This document shows, piece by piece, positions 1-8,573 of a stretch of DNA of 60,741 nt. The translations under genes and the position numbers were made by a program. Origin of the DNA: Verrucomicrobiales bacterium (GTDB lineage Bacteria; Verrucomicrobiota; Verrucomicrobiia; Limisphaerales; J093); contig JACKPW010000029.1 of assembly GCA_024233215.1 (NCBI GenBank), forward strand, positions 1 to 60,741. Direction: 5' to 3'. The first letter of the stretch is position 1. Each line of letters starts with the position of its first letter. The notes beneath the pieces were generated by a model. That model was not told the DNA's origin, did not search any database, and saw only the letters and a program-made list of their open reading frames with translations.

Positions 1-1
1 C

Positions 2-73
2 GGTTTCCTGACGGGCGATTCGGGGATCGTCCAGCCGAAGGGGGTGGAGTTGACGCCGGCGCCGGGACCATGA
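2..73 (+). CDS. C-terminal end of an unidentified protein (partial)
   Basis: The frame beginning at base 2 is open to a TGA at 71-73 and reads 23 residues ending in a Pro-rich tail (VELTPAPGP). The stop overlaps the ATG of the next gene in an ATGA, the usual sign of two translationally coupled genes, which is the main reason to believe this frame. The rest of the gene lies outside the window, so no function can be given. Confidence 0.5.
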   Translation, partial: GFLTGDSGIVQPKGVELTPAPGP

Positions 74-495
74 GCGAGGAACCGGAGCAACGACAGCGGC
101 CGAGTGTTCGGAAGCGCATTGTGGGGGTTTCGATCCTCGGCTGCACCGTGTTGTGGATCATCCACGAGTTGGTATTGGAAGGACTGCCCTATTTCGCCGC
201 CGACCCGAAGCGATGGCTGACCCTGGCGCTCTGCGTGGTGGTTGGAGCGCCCTTCTTCGTTGCCTACGCCAGGCTCCCAGAGAAGTGGCAGCGAGGTATC
301 GAGATGGGTTTCTGGGGAGGGTTCGGAATCCTCTGGATCATCGGCGGATTCATGGCGGGCTGGATTCTGCTTGAGCTGTATGGAATGACCCACAGGGACG
401 GAATGTGGCTCTGGGTCGCAATCGGAACTACGGTTTACCTGCTTGGAGCCGCGACACTGGGCTTCCTCCTATGGGAACTCTGGCGGAGGGACTGA
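70..495 (+). CDS. Small four-helix inner-membrane protein, unknown function
   Basis: A 141-residue protein with a charged N-terminus (MSEEPEQRQRPSVRKR) followed by four hydrophobic segments at about residues 18-36, 49-67, 80-103 and 113-137, so it should sit in the cytoplasmic membrane. The ATG at 70 overlaps the stop of the preceding reading frame by four bases, suggesting coupled translation in one operon. No catalytic motif or known family is recognisable. The gene is the last of its operon: the next annotated gene, ftsH, is convergent and ends almost 600 bases further on. Confidence 0.7.
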   Translation: MSEEPEQRQRPSVRKRIVGVSILGCTVLWIIHELVLEGLPYFAADPKRWLTLALCVVVGAPFFVAYARLPEKWQRGIEMGFWGGFGILWIIGGFMAGWILLELYGMTHRDGMWLWVAIGTTVYLLGAATLGFLLWELWRRD

Positions 496-665
496 CCGGC
501 CCCGCTCAAGGGTGTGACGGCACGAGGTAGGTGAGCCCATCGCGCGACCACGCAAGATGAACATGCCCGGAACCTGGCTCAGCGTCACTCCCGGCCGAGC
601 CGGACCACCGGGCACGATTGGAAGTCGGTGATTCCGCCGGGTCGCAGCGGAATGCCGGTGCGCGC

Positions 666-703
666 CGACAACTTCTTGTTGCACCTGCAACATGAAGTTG
701 TCG
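666..703. repeat. Palindromic element, copy 1 of 2
   Basis: An almost perfect palindrome centred between 684 and 685. Arms pair continuously from 666/703 inward, except at 676/693 and the central CC. The core 669-700 is the same sequence as 24274-24305 (reverse complement) apart from the two non-pairing flank positions. The centre reads TGTTGCACCTGCAACA. It lies outside genes in both places. It could be a protein-binding operator or a dispersed repeat; as RNA it would form a strong hairpin. Confidence 0.75.
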
Positions 704-810
704 ATGGCAAAGCGGATCTGCGGACGGGGGAAGGTGGGCTGCCAGTGCTGGTTTTAGTCAGGGCAGGATCGAACTTGCCGGGGGGGGGACCGGGTTCCGT
801 AACCCGAGGT

Positions 811-1059
811 TCACCCACTTCCAACCAGACCCTGGAGCAGCCTGAGGAAGAACCGGATGGCTTGGACACACACCCACGCCACGATGCCGGCACAGAGAAC
901 TGCACATGTGATCAAGCCCCAAAGCCGGAGGCATTTGACGATCAGGCTCCAGTCGCCCGAGAAGGCGCTCCCGACCAGGACTGCGAACGTAACCAGGACC
1001 ACCAATCCTATGGCGAACCGGCCCTCGGATTACCACATGGCTGGATCGTCGTGCCACAT
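811..1059 (-). pseudogene. Possible small membrane protein interrupted by an early stop
   Basis: On the reverse strand an ATG at 1057-1059 opens MWHDDPAMW, then meets TAA at 1030-1032. The same frame then continues for more than 70 codons as SEGRFAIGLVVLVTFAVLVG and onward, with two clear hydrophobic segments and a Phe/Leu-rich C-terminus, ending at 811. It follows ftsH on the same strand with a gap of about 30 bases. It may be a decayed gene, or translation may restart at the TTG (1005) or GTG (1002) to give a protein of about 64 residues. No family is recognised. Confidence 0.35.
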
Positions 1060-1086
1060 GGTCGCGGGCGGCGGAGAGCGGAGATC

Positions 1087-3102
1087 CTACCCCGCCGGAG
1101 CGGGCGCCGGTGAAGTGAGCCCGGGCGGCAGCTTCGGCGGGACGGGCTTGGGCACTTCCGGGGTTGTGGTCGCCGCCTCGGCACCGGTGGGAGGACCGGT
1201 CTGCGGTTTCGGCGGCGGCTCCGGCAATTTGCCGGTCTTGATGATCTCCTCGACCTGGCTGCCCTCCAGCGTCTCGAATTCCAACAGCGCCTTCGCAATC
1301 AGCTCCAGCTTGTCCCGGTGCTGCTCGATGAGTTCCTTCGCCCGCGTGTAGCTCTCGTCGATGATCCGCTTCACCTCGGCGTCGATGTCCCGCGCGGTGG
1401 TTTCGCTGTAGTCCTTGCTCCGGACCATGTCGCGGCCGAGGAACACGTATTCGCTGTCCTCGCCGTACTGGACCATGCCGAGCTTGTCGCTCATGCCGAA
1501 CGTGCAGACCATCGCCCGCGCCATCTGGGTGGCCTGCTGGATGTCGCCCGCGGCACCGGTGGAAATGTCCCCGGTAATGAGCTCTTCGGCGATCCGTCCC
1601 CCCATGGTCACGGCCACGGCGTCGAGCATCTCCTTGCGGTTGCGGTTGAGGATGTCCTCCTTCGGCAGGTACATGGTGGCTCCGAGCGCCTGGCCGCGGG
1701 GAATGATGGTGACCTTGTGGAGCGGGTGGGTGTGCTCGAGCAGGACGTTCACGAGGGCATGACCGGCCTCGTGCCAGGCGGTGCTCTGTTTCTGTTCCTC
1801 GGTCATGGCCAGACTGCGCCGTTCCCGGCCCCAACGGACCTTGTCCCGCGCCTCCTCGAGTTCGGCCAGGGTGATCGCCTTCTTGTTGGCGCGTGCCGCG
1901 AGCAGGGCCGCCTCGTTGAGGAGATTCGCCAGTTCGGCGCCCGAAAAGCCGGGGGTTCCCCGGGCAATGACGCTCAGGTCGGCCTGCGGGGAGAGTTTCA
2001 CGTTGCGGGCATGCACCTTGAGAATCGCCTCGCGCCCACGCACGTCCGGAAGGTTGACGGTGATCTGCCGGTCGAACCGTCCCGGACGCAACAGGGCGGG
2101 ATCGAGCACGTCCGGCCGGTTGGTCGCGGCAATGATGATGATGCCTTCCTGGGTATCGAAACCATCCATCTCGACCAACAGGGCGTTGAGCGTCTGTTCG
2201 CGCTCGTCGTTGCCACCGCCCAGACCGTGCCCGCGGCTCCGGCCCACGGCATCGATTTCGTCGATGAACACCAGGCACGGCGTGCTCTTGCGGGCCTGCT
2301 CGAACATGTCGCGCACACGGCTCGCGCCGACGCCGACGAACATTTCCACGAAATCCGAACCGCTGATGCTGTAGAACGCGGCATCCGCCTCGCCGGCGAT
2401 GGCCTTGGCGAGCAGCGTCTTGCCGGTGCCGGGAGGCCCGACCATCAGGATGCCCTTGGGAATCCGGCCGCCGAGCCGCTGGAATTTCTTTGGATCCTTG
2501 AGGAACTCGACCAACTCGGACACCTCGTCCTTGGCTTCCTCGATGCCGGCCACGTCCTTGAACGTCGTTCGGTTCTTCTCCTTGTTGAGCATCCGGGCCT
2601 TGCTCTTGCCGAAGCTGAGGGCGCCCTTGCCGGCCATGCGGATCTGACGGATCAGGAAGAAGTAGACCAGGGCGGCGATGAGCACGAATGGCAGGACTCC
2701 GTAGAGCAGGCTGAGCAACATGGTGCTCGGCTCATGCACCTTGAACAGGCCCGTGTTCAGCAGTTTGTCCTCGAACTCGTCCGTCAGCCGGGTCTCCAGC
2801 CGGAAGGGAATGGGTTTCTCGTTCGGGTCCGCCGATTCTCTGAAGGTACCGCTGATCTCGCGCAGTTGGGACTGGGGGTTGTATTGGATGACCGCCTCGA
2901 CCACCAGGTTGCTGTTCACCAGATCCACAAACTGTTTGTGGGTGGGCACCGTGTAACGCCCCTCCGCCCGGTCGCGGAAGAACACCAACAGGGGGATCAG
3001 GCTGAGGATGGCCAGCCAAAGCAACCACGTGCGCGGCGGCACCCGGTTTTCGGGGCCGCGCTTCTCGCCGTCTTTGTTATCGTTCTTACGCTGATCGGAC
3101 AT
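1087..3102 (-). CDS. ftsH: ATP-dependent zinc metalloprotease FtsH
   Basis: Membrane-anchored AAA+ protease that degrades damaged membrane proteins and regulatory proteins. The 671-residue product has an N-terminal transmembrane helix (about 25-42), a periplasmic domain, a second helix (about 130-150), then the AAA module with Walker A GPPGTGKT near residue 221, Walker B VFIDEIDAVG, the SRH region, and the peptidase zinc motif HEAGH near residue 444. The C-terminus is a long Pro-rich tail (PEPPPKPQTGPPTG and on), longer than in E. coli. The start is placed at the ATG in MSDQRKND because GAGAAGG lies just upstream; an in-frame GTG ten codons earlier is less likely. The gene is transcribed away from the NIPSNAP gene. 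Confidence 0.97.
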   Translation of the reverse strand: MSDQRKNDNKDGEKRGPENRVPPRTWLLWLAILSLIPLLVFFRDRAEGRYTVPTHKQFVDLVNSNLVVEAVIQYNPQSQLREISGTFRESADPNEKPIPFRLETRLTDEFEDKLLNTGLFKVHEPSTMLLSLLYGVLPFVLIAALVYFFLIRQIRMAGKGALSFGKSKARMLNKEKNRTTFKDVAGIEEAKDEVSELVEFLKDPKKFQRLGGRIPKGILMVGPPGTGKTLLAKAIAGEADAAFYSISGSDFVEMFVGVGASRVRDMFEQARKSTPCLVFIDEIDAVGRSRGHGLGGGNDEREQTLNALLVEMDGFDTQEGIIIIAATNRPDVLDPALLRPGRFDRQITVNLPDVRGREAILKVHARNVKLSPQADLSVIARGTPGFSGAELANLLNEAALLAARANKKAITLAELEEARDKVRWGRERRSLAMTEEQKQSTAWHEAGHALVNVLLEHTHPLHKVTIIPRGQALGATMYLPKEDILNRNRKEMLDAVAVTMGGRIAEELITGDISTGAAGDIQQATQMARAMVCTFGMSDKLGMVQYGEDSEYVFLGRDMVRSKDYSETTARDIDAEVKRIIDESYTRAKELIEQHRDKLELIAKALLEFETLEGSQVEEIIKTGKLPEPPPKPQTGPPTGAEAATTTPEVPKPVPPKLPPGLTSPAPAPAG

Positions 3103-3421
3103 TGCCTTCTCGACTCGCGCGGAAGCTACCACCCGGCCAAACCGGATGCAACCGTGGCTGCCGCCTGGCCACCGGTTCTCCGCGCCACCCCATGAGGCGC
3201 CGGCCGCCCACGCCGGATCCCGGGATGCAACCGCCCAGAGGCTCCGGGTCGGTCGCGGGCCGTGGGAAGCGTCCCGGGCCTTGCCGATCCCCTCGCGGAA
3301 AGCCTTGCCTCCCCGCCCGCCGAAAGACTAAAGGCTTTGGTCGCAATCCCGCCCTTGCCACCCGGGCAGCCTCCGGGGTGCGGGTGGGTCGACTGAACCG
3401 ATCACACATGACACGACGACG
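3103..3421. other. Divergent promoter region between ftsH and the NIPSNAP gene
   Basis: A 319-base gap between divergent genes must hold both promoters, but no good -35/-10 pair stands out. On the ftsH-leader strand the decamer GGTTGCATCC occurs twice, about 80 bases apart. Apparent open frames here have no recognisable protein features. Confidence 0.4.
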
Positions 3422-4237
3422 ATGAAACGACGCGACTTCCTCACCTCCTCCGCTGCCGCCACCTTCGGGATGGCGGCCACCACCCTGGGTCCGGGCACCG
3501 CCACTGCCGCCACAGCCGGTTCCAAGGCCCTGCTCGAGCTGCGCACCTACCACTTCGCCTCGGCCGCCAAACAGCAGGCCTTTGTGGATTTCCTGGCAAC
3601 CGCGGCCATCCCTGCCTTGAACCGGGCCGGCGTCAAACCGGTCGGGGCCTGGCGGCTGCTCAAGGACGACAACCCCGGCCTGAAGCTCGAGGCCGACAGC
3701 ACCGACCTCTACGTGCTCCTCCCCCACGGATCACCGGCCTCGGTCGCCGGCCTGGTGAAGACACTGTCCGGGGATTCGTGGTTCACCAGCGACGGGGCCG
3801 GCACCCTGATGGCGCCCAAGGACTCCCCGGCCTACACGCGGTTCGAGAGTTCGTTGCTCCTGGCCTTCGATGGCGCCCCGCAGGTCGAGGTACCCACCCT
3901 GGCGGCGGACCGGCTGCTTCAGTTGCGCATCTATGAGAGCCACAGTGACGAGCGCGCGCTGGCGAAGATCGCAATGTTCAACGAAGGCGGCGAGATCGCC
4001 ATCTTCCGGCGTTGCGGCATGAACCCCGTCTTTTTCGGTCAGGCACTCGTGGGGACGAAACTGCCCAACCTGACCTACGCGCTGGGCTTCGAGAACGAGG
4101 CTGCCATGAAGGAGGGGTGGGGGAAGTTCGGCAAGGATCCCGGCTGGCTCCAGTTGCGCAACGACCCGACCTACGCCGACACGGTCTCAAACATCACCAA
4201 CCTCGTGTTGCGCCCGGTCAAGGGCTCCCAAATCTGA
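3422..4237 (+). CDS. Tat-exported NIPSNAP-family protein
   Basis: The 271-residue product starts with a twin-arginine signal (MKRRDFLTSSAAATFG, cleavage near the AATA region at about residue 30), so it is exported folded. After it come two ferredoxin-like NIPSNAP modules, recognised by ALLELRTYHFASAAKQQAFV at about 36-55 and LLQLRIYESHSDERALAKI near residue 165. NIPSNAP proteins are small dimeric alpha/beta-barrel folds with no settled function. Tat-exported versions are common in Verrucomicrobia and Planctomycetes. The gene stands alone, divergent from ftsH and 135 bases ahead of the sensor kinase. Confidence 0.85.
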   Translation: MKRRDFLTSSAAATFGMAATTLGPGTATAATAGSKALLELRTYHFASAAKQQAFVDFLATAAIPALNRAGVKPVGAWRLLKDDNPGLKLEADSTDLYVLLPHGSPASVAGLVKTLSGDSWFTSDGAGTLMAPKDSPAYTRFESSLLLAFDGAPQVEVPTLAADRLLQLRIYESHSDERALAKIAMFNEGGEIAIFRRCGMNPVFFGQALVGTKLPNLTYALGFENEAAMKEGWGKFGKDPGWLQLRNDPTYADTVSNITNLVLRPVKGSQI

Positions 4238-4252
4238 CCCCGGCCGCCGGCA

Positions 4253-4300
4253 GCCGGTGGGGTGGGGGGCCGTCCAACCGCCCTCCCCACCGGCGGTTGG
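4253..4300 (+). promoter_or_regulatory. Mutually exclusive hairpins before the sensor kinase gene
   Basis: GCCGGTGGGG (4253-4262) pairs perfectly with CCCCACCGGC (4285-4294), a 10-bp stem. CCAACCGCC (4274-4282) pairs perfectly with GGCGGTTGG (4292-4300), a 9-bp stem with a 9-base loop. The two stems share bases 4292-4294 and each buries the other's arm, so only one can form at a time. It sits just after the NIPSNAP stop and 72 bases before the kinase ATG, so it could be a terminator with an attenuator-like alternative. Confidence 0.45.
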
Positions 4301-4372
4301 ATCCGCCTGAGAGGATTTCCGTCTTGCCGGCCACAGCGGTTTGGTGCGGACTGCTTCACGAGATTCGGACTC

Positions 4373-7300
4373 ATGCCATCCCCCACCCCATCCTCCCCGG
4401 CTGAACGCGAGCGCATCGCGGTCCTGCGCGAGTATCAGATCCTTGGCACGGCGCCTGAGGATGCCTTCACGGACCTGGCCCGGCTGGCCGCCCAGCTGTG
4501 CGACACGCCGATCGCCCTGATCGGGTTCGTCGACGAAAGCCGCGTCTGGGTGAAGGCCCAAGTTGGCTTGAATTGCCGGGAAATCCCCCGGGAACAGGCC
4601 ATCTGCGAGCGGGTGATCCGGGCGGGCCGGCCCTACACCGTGACCGACCTGAGTGAGGACGCGGGTTTTCGAAACCATCCCCTGGTGGCCGGGGAAACCG
4701 GGCTACGCTTCTTCGCCGGGATTCCCCTGATCGGCCGGCGCAACATGATCGTGGGCACGCTTTGCGTGATGGCCCCCGGACGGCGGGAGCTCGATCCCGC
4801 CCAGTACAACGCGCTCGAGGTGCTCGGCCGGCAGGTTGTCACCCAGCTCGACCTCCGCCGGAACCTGCGGCAGATGAAGGACCTGGTGCACGAACACGAG
4901 CAGGCCGAGGCCGACCTGGCCGAGGCGGAGCGGCAGTTCCGCGGCATCTTCGAGAACTCCACCGAGGGCATTTTCCAGACCACCCCGGAGGGCACCTACC
5001 GGATCGCCAATCCCCGGCTCGCCCAAATCTACGGCTATGCCACCAAGGAGGAGATGATCAAGGCGATCCGCAGGATCGGTCATCAACTCTACGTCAAGCC
5101 CGGCCGACGCCAGGAATTCGAGTCCCTGCTCCGGGACAATCACGAGGTCGTGGGCTTCGAGTCCGAGGTCTACCGACGCGACGGCCGGCGCATCTGGATC
5201 TCGGAAAATGCCCGGAGCGTCCACGACGGCAACGGCCACCTCCTCTATTACGAGGGCACCGTGGTGGACATCACCGCCCGCAAACGCGCGGAGCAGCGGC
5301 TGCGGGACTCGGAACTGCTCTACCATTCCCTGGTCGAATCGCTTTCGCACAACATTTTCCGCAAGGACCTGGAGGGCCGGTTCACCTTCGTGAACTCCAC
5401 CTTCGCCCAGACGGTGGGCCGGCCGGTGGAGGAGATCATTGGCCGGACCGATCCGGACCTGTTCCCCGAAGCCCTGGCGGTCGCCTACCAGGCGGACGAC
5501 CGGCAGGTCATCCGCACGGGGTTGCCCATGGAGAAGGTCGAACGGCACCGGCGCGCCGACGGCACGTTCCTCTACGTGCATGTGCTGAAGAGCCCGCTGC
5601 AGGACAATCAGGGCCACGTGGTGGGGATTCAGGGGATCTTCTGGGACGAAACCGAGCGCCATGAAATGGAGGAGAAGCTGGCCTACGAGCGGGACCTGCT
5701 GCGCGCCCTGCTCGACACCATGCCGGACGCCATCTACTTCAAGGACCGGGAATCCCGCTTTCTGCGCTGCAGCCAGGAAATGGCCCGCCGCGTGGGCGTG
5801 GCCTCGCCCGAAGATCTGCGCGGCAAGACCGACTTCGACCTCTTCTCCGGCGATCACGCCCAGCAGGCCTTCGACGACGAGCAGGAGATCATCCGGACGG
5901 GCACACCGCTGCTCGGGAAGCCGGAGCATGAAACCTGGCGCGACGGCCGGGAGAGCTGGGTGCTCAGCTCGAAAATGCCCTTCCGCGACCAGGACGGCCA
6001 CATCATCGGCACCCTGGGCATTTCCAAGGACATCACCAAGCTGATCGAGATCGAGAGGGAGCTCGAGCAGGCCCGCGACGCCGCACTCGAATCCACCCGC
6101 CTCAAGAACGTCCTGCTCGGGAACATCAGCCACGAACTCCGTACCCCCCTGCACACGATCATCGCCGGCGCGGATGTCCTGGAACAAACCCCGCTGGGCG
6201 CCGAACAACGCGAGCTCCTCACCGCCATGCGCCGCCAGGCCGAGTGGCAGCTCCACATGATCAACGACCTGATCGAGATCTCGCGGGGCGACACCGCCAG
6301 CCTGAGGCTTGAGTCGCACGACTTCGATCCCGAGGAGATCGCCTGGGATGTGATCGAGCGACTGGCGGAGTCCGCGCTGCACAAACAGGTGGAACTGATC
6401 GGCGACATGCCGGCCCCACTCCCACGCGTCTGCGGGGATCCCATCCGGCTCCAGCAGGTGCTGATCAACCTCATCGCCAACGCGATCAAGTTCACGGAAC
6501 ACGGTCATGTTTTGCTGCGACTGACCGCCCCGGAGGCCACCGCGGAAAAGGTCCTCCTGCGGGCTGAAATCGAGGACACCGGCATCGGCATCCCGGACGA
6601 GGCCCGCGAGCGGATCTTTGATGCCTTCGAGCAGGCCGACGCTTCCACCACCCGGCGCTATGGCGGCACGGGACTCGGATTGGCGATCTGCCGGCAGTTG
6701 GTCCGGCGGATGGGCGGCGACATCCGGGTCCGGAGCGAGGTCGGCCGCGGCTCCAGTTTTTCCTTCGATCTTTGGCTGCCCCGGGCGACCTCCCCCGGGC
6801 CGGACTCGTTGCATCAGGACGGTCTCGACGGCTTTCGGATCCTGCTCGTGGAGGATCACCCGGTTGCCGGCCAGGTGCTGGAACGCTGGCTTGCGGGCTG
6901 GGGCGCGGGGGTCACGACGGCGGGCACTGCGGCCGAAGCGGAAGCACAATGGGCCGGGGCGCGAAAGGCGGGCCGGGATTTTCAGGCGGTGCTGGTGGAC
7001 GAAACCCTGCCCGACCAGCCGGGCAAAGCCCTGGCCACGCGCCTCGCCTCGATGCCGGACGCCGTTCCCGTTCTGCTGATGGCCTCCATGGGCTGTCGGC
7101 TCGAACTGGCGGGGCAGGCCCCGGACGGACTGCTGCGGTGCCTCTCCAAACCCCCTCCACCCGCCCGTTTGCACCGCCTCCTCCTGGCCTGGCAACGCTG
7201 CGACCCGGGTACCGAGGGATTCTCCCTGGTGGAAACCGCGCCGAATCACCGGGCCCTGCGCGTCCTGGTGGCGGAGGATAACGACTTCAATCGCGAAATC

Positions 7301-8068
7301 GCGGTGCGGCAGCTCGAATTGTTGGGCCACCATCCCACCGCCGTGGCGGACGGACGGCAGGTGTTGGCCGCGCTGGATCAGGGGGAGTTTGACGCCGTGC
7401 TGCTGGACTGCCAGATGCCCGTCATGGACGGTTACGCGACCGCCCGCGCCATTCGCCAGCGGGAGGAGGAACACCGCGTCGCCGGAGCAGCCGCTCCCCG
7501 ACTTCACATCATCGCCGTCACCGCCAACACCTCCGAGGAGGACCGCCGGCAATGCCTCGACGCCGGCATGGACAACTTCCTCAGCAAACCCGTGGTGCGG
7601 ACCAGCCTGGATGCCGCCTTGCGCGAGGCGGAGGCCCACCTGGCGCCGGTGCCGGTGGAACCCGCGACAACTCCCGTTCCCCCGGCTGCAATGGCCTCGC
7701 CGGCCGCGGATGAATCGGCGGCTTCCTTCGATCCCGCCACGCTGCGTTCCTTTGACCCCGCCACCGCCCGCAGCCTGGCCGAACTCTTCATGCGCACGGC
7801 CGGCGACCTGAACACCCGCCTGCAGCGCGCCGCGGACGATCAGGATGCGAAGGAACTCCACGCTGCGGCGCACAGCCTGAAAGGCAGTTCCCGTCACATC
7901 GGCGCCCGGAGGCTGGGCGAGCTGTGCGCCGAGGCCGAGGCGCTCGCCAAGGGGGGGAGGATCGAGGAAGCGGCGGCTGCCATCGCCGGGATCACCGCCG
8001 AACGCGAGGAAGTGGAGCGGCGGCTGCGGGAGCTGAACGCAACCTTGGGGGCGACGACAGAAACCTGA
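4373..8068 (+). CDS. Hybrid sensor histidine kinase (GAF, three PAS, HisKA, HATPase, two REC, HPt)
   Basis: A 1,231-residue soluble phosphorelay protein. Order of domains: GAF at about 20-165 (ILGTAPEDAFTDLARLA start typical of the family), three PAS modules at about 180-560, the dimerisation/phosphoacceptor helix with NISHELRTPLHTI (His587), the ATPase with DTGIGIP and GTGLGLAI, a first receiver (VEDH; acceptor Asp876 in VLVDETLP), a second receiver (VAEDNDFNREIA; acceptor Asp1012 in LLDCQMPVMDG) and a C-terminal HPt with AAHSLKGSS (His1167). No membrane helix is seen, so it should sense a cytoplasmic signal or redox/ligand state. No output regulator gene is adjacent, so the HPt must pass phosphate to a response regulator elsewhere. 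The ATG at 4373 is preferred because the GAF homology starts soon after it. Confidence 0.93.
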   Translation: MPSPTPSSPAERERIAVLREYQILGTAPEDAFTDLARLAAQLCDTPIALIGFVDESRVWVKAQVGLNCREIPREQAICERVIRAGRPYTVTDLSEDAGFRNHPLVAGETGLRFFAGIPLIGRRNMIVGTLCVMAPGRRELDPAQYNALEVLGRQVVTQLDLRRNLRQMKDLVHEHEQAEADLAEAERQFRGIFENSTEGIFQTTPEGTYRIANPRLAQIYGYATKEEMIKAIRRIGHQLYVKPGRRQEFESLLRDNHEVVGFESEVYRRDGRRIWISENARSVHDGNGHLLYYEGTVVDITARKRAEQRLRDSELLYHSLVESLSHNIFRKDLEGRFTFVNSTFAQTVGRPVEEIIGRTDPDLFPEALAVAYQADDRQVIRTGLPMEKVERHRRADGTFLYVHVLKSPLQDNQGHVVGIQGIFWDETERHEMEEKLAYERDLLRALLDTMPDAIYFKDRESRFLRCSQEMARRVGVASPEDLRGKTDFDLFSGDHAQQAFDDEQEIIRTGTPLLGKPEHETWRDGRESWVLSSKMPFRDQDGHIIGTLGISKDITKLIEIERELEQARDAALESTRLKNVLLGNISHELRTPLHTIIAGADVLEQTPLGAEQRELLTAMRRQAEWQLHMINDLIEISRGDTASLRLESHDFDPEEIAWDVIERLAESALHKQVELIGDMPAPLPRVCGDPIRLQQVLINLIANAIKFTEHGHVLLRLTAPEATAEKVLLRAEIEDTGIGIPDEARERIFDAFEQADASTTRRYGGTGLGLAICRQLVRRMGGDIRVRSEVGRGSSFSFDLWLPRATSPGPDSLHQDGLDGFRILLVEDHPVAGQVLERWLAGWGAGVTTAGTAAEAEAQWAGARKAGRDFQAVLVDETLPDQPGKALATRLASMPDAVPVLLMASMGCRLELAGQAPDGLLRCLSKPPPPARLHRLLLAWQRCDPGTEGFSLVETAPNHRALRVLVAEDNDFNREIAVRQLELLGHHPTAVADGRQVLAALDQGEFDAVLLDCQMPVMDGYATARAIRQREEEHRVAGAAAPRLHIIAVTANTSEEDRRQCLDAGMDNFLSKPVVRTSLDAALREAEAHLAPVPVEPATTPVPPAAMASPAADESAASFDPATLRSFDPATARSLAELFMRTAGDLNTRLQRAADDQDAKELHAAAHSLKGSSRHIGARRLGELCAEAEALAKGGRIEEAAAAIAGITAEREEVERRLRELNATLGATTET

Positions 8069-8311
8069 GGGGATTGGTCCCGAATCTGCCGGATGGCGAC
8101 CAGCAGAGCGAATCCGGGATGGCCACCTGTACGTGACTCCCTCTGGAGGATCCACCCGGCTCGATGCCAACGCCCAAGTCACCCGGCCGTCTCCCTCGCT
8201 GTGAGACGGCCCAGCAACCTGCTCGCGCGCACGGTGCCTTGGAACCTGGGGGCCGCTCTGGGGTCAGGGAGAGAATTGCCGTCGCACCCATCACCCTAGA
8301 AAAAGCAGTTG

Positions 8312-8510
8312 AACCGCAGATCGACACAGATAGACGCAGATACCCAAGGACTTGCGCGATTTTCGCGTCACACCCAATGGGTGAAGACATCCGGCGGACG
8401 TGGGGGGCTCACGTCGAGGGACTTATCTGCGTTCATCCCCGTTCATCTGCGGTTTCCAGGATCACTCCCCCTCCCTCCCTTTTCGCGTCTTTCGCGTGTT
8501 TCGCGGGCTC
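8312..8510. repeat. Intergenic GCAGAT / TTTCGCG repeat element
   Basis: The 505-base gap between the kinase (8068) and the HIT gene (8574) contains a non-coding repeat of a kind common in Verrucomicrobia and some other genomes. A left arm at 8312-8341 (AACCGCAGAT...ACGCAGAT) and a right arm at 8424-8454 (ATCTGCGTTCAT...ATCTGCGGTT) are inverted copies of one another about 80 bases apart. They are followed at 8481-8507 by three tandem 9-base units, TTTCGCGTC TTTCGCGTG TTTCGCGGG. It produces false small open frames in several directions. Bases 8069-8311 hold nothing recognisable. Confidence 0.7.
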
Positions 8511-8573
8511 TTCTTCGCCCGGCCCGGGCTCCGGCTTTGACAAAGGCCCGACGCCCTGACTAGCGTGATCGCA

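Larger units (their letters stand above)
496..1086. other. Convergent intergenic region with a palindrome and a doubtful small gene
   Basis: This 591-base stretch separates the membrane protein gene from the convergent ftsH end. It holds the 38-bp palindromic element at 666-703, a smaller inverted repeat (ATTCCGC/GCGGAAT near 630-652) and, on the reverse strand, the possible small membrane-protein relic at 811-1059. No convincing conserved gene or tRNA is visible in the remainder. Confidence 0.5.

Noticed and set aside
4703..8182. A 1,159-codon open frame opposite the sensor kinase
   Set aside because: Antisense shadow of a clear multi-domain gene; no domain or signal is visible in it.
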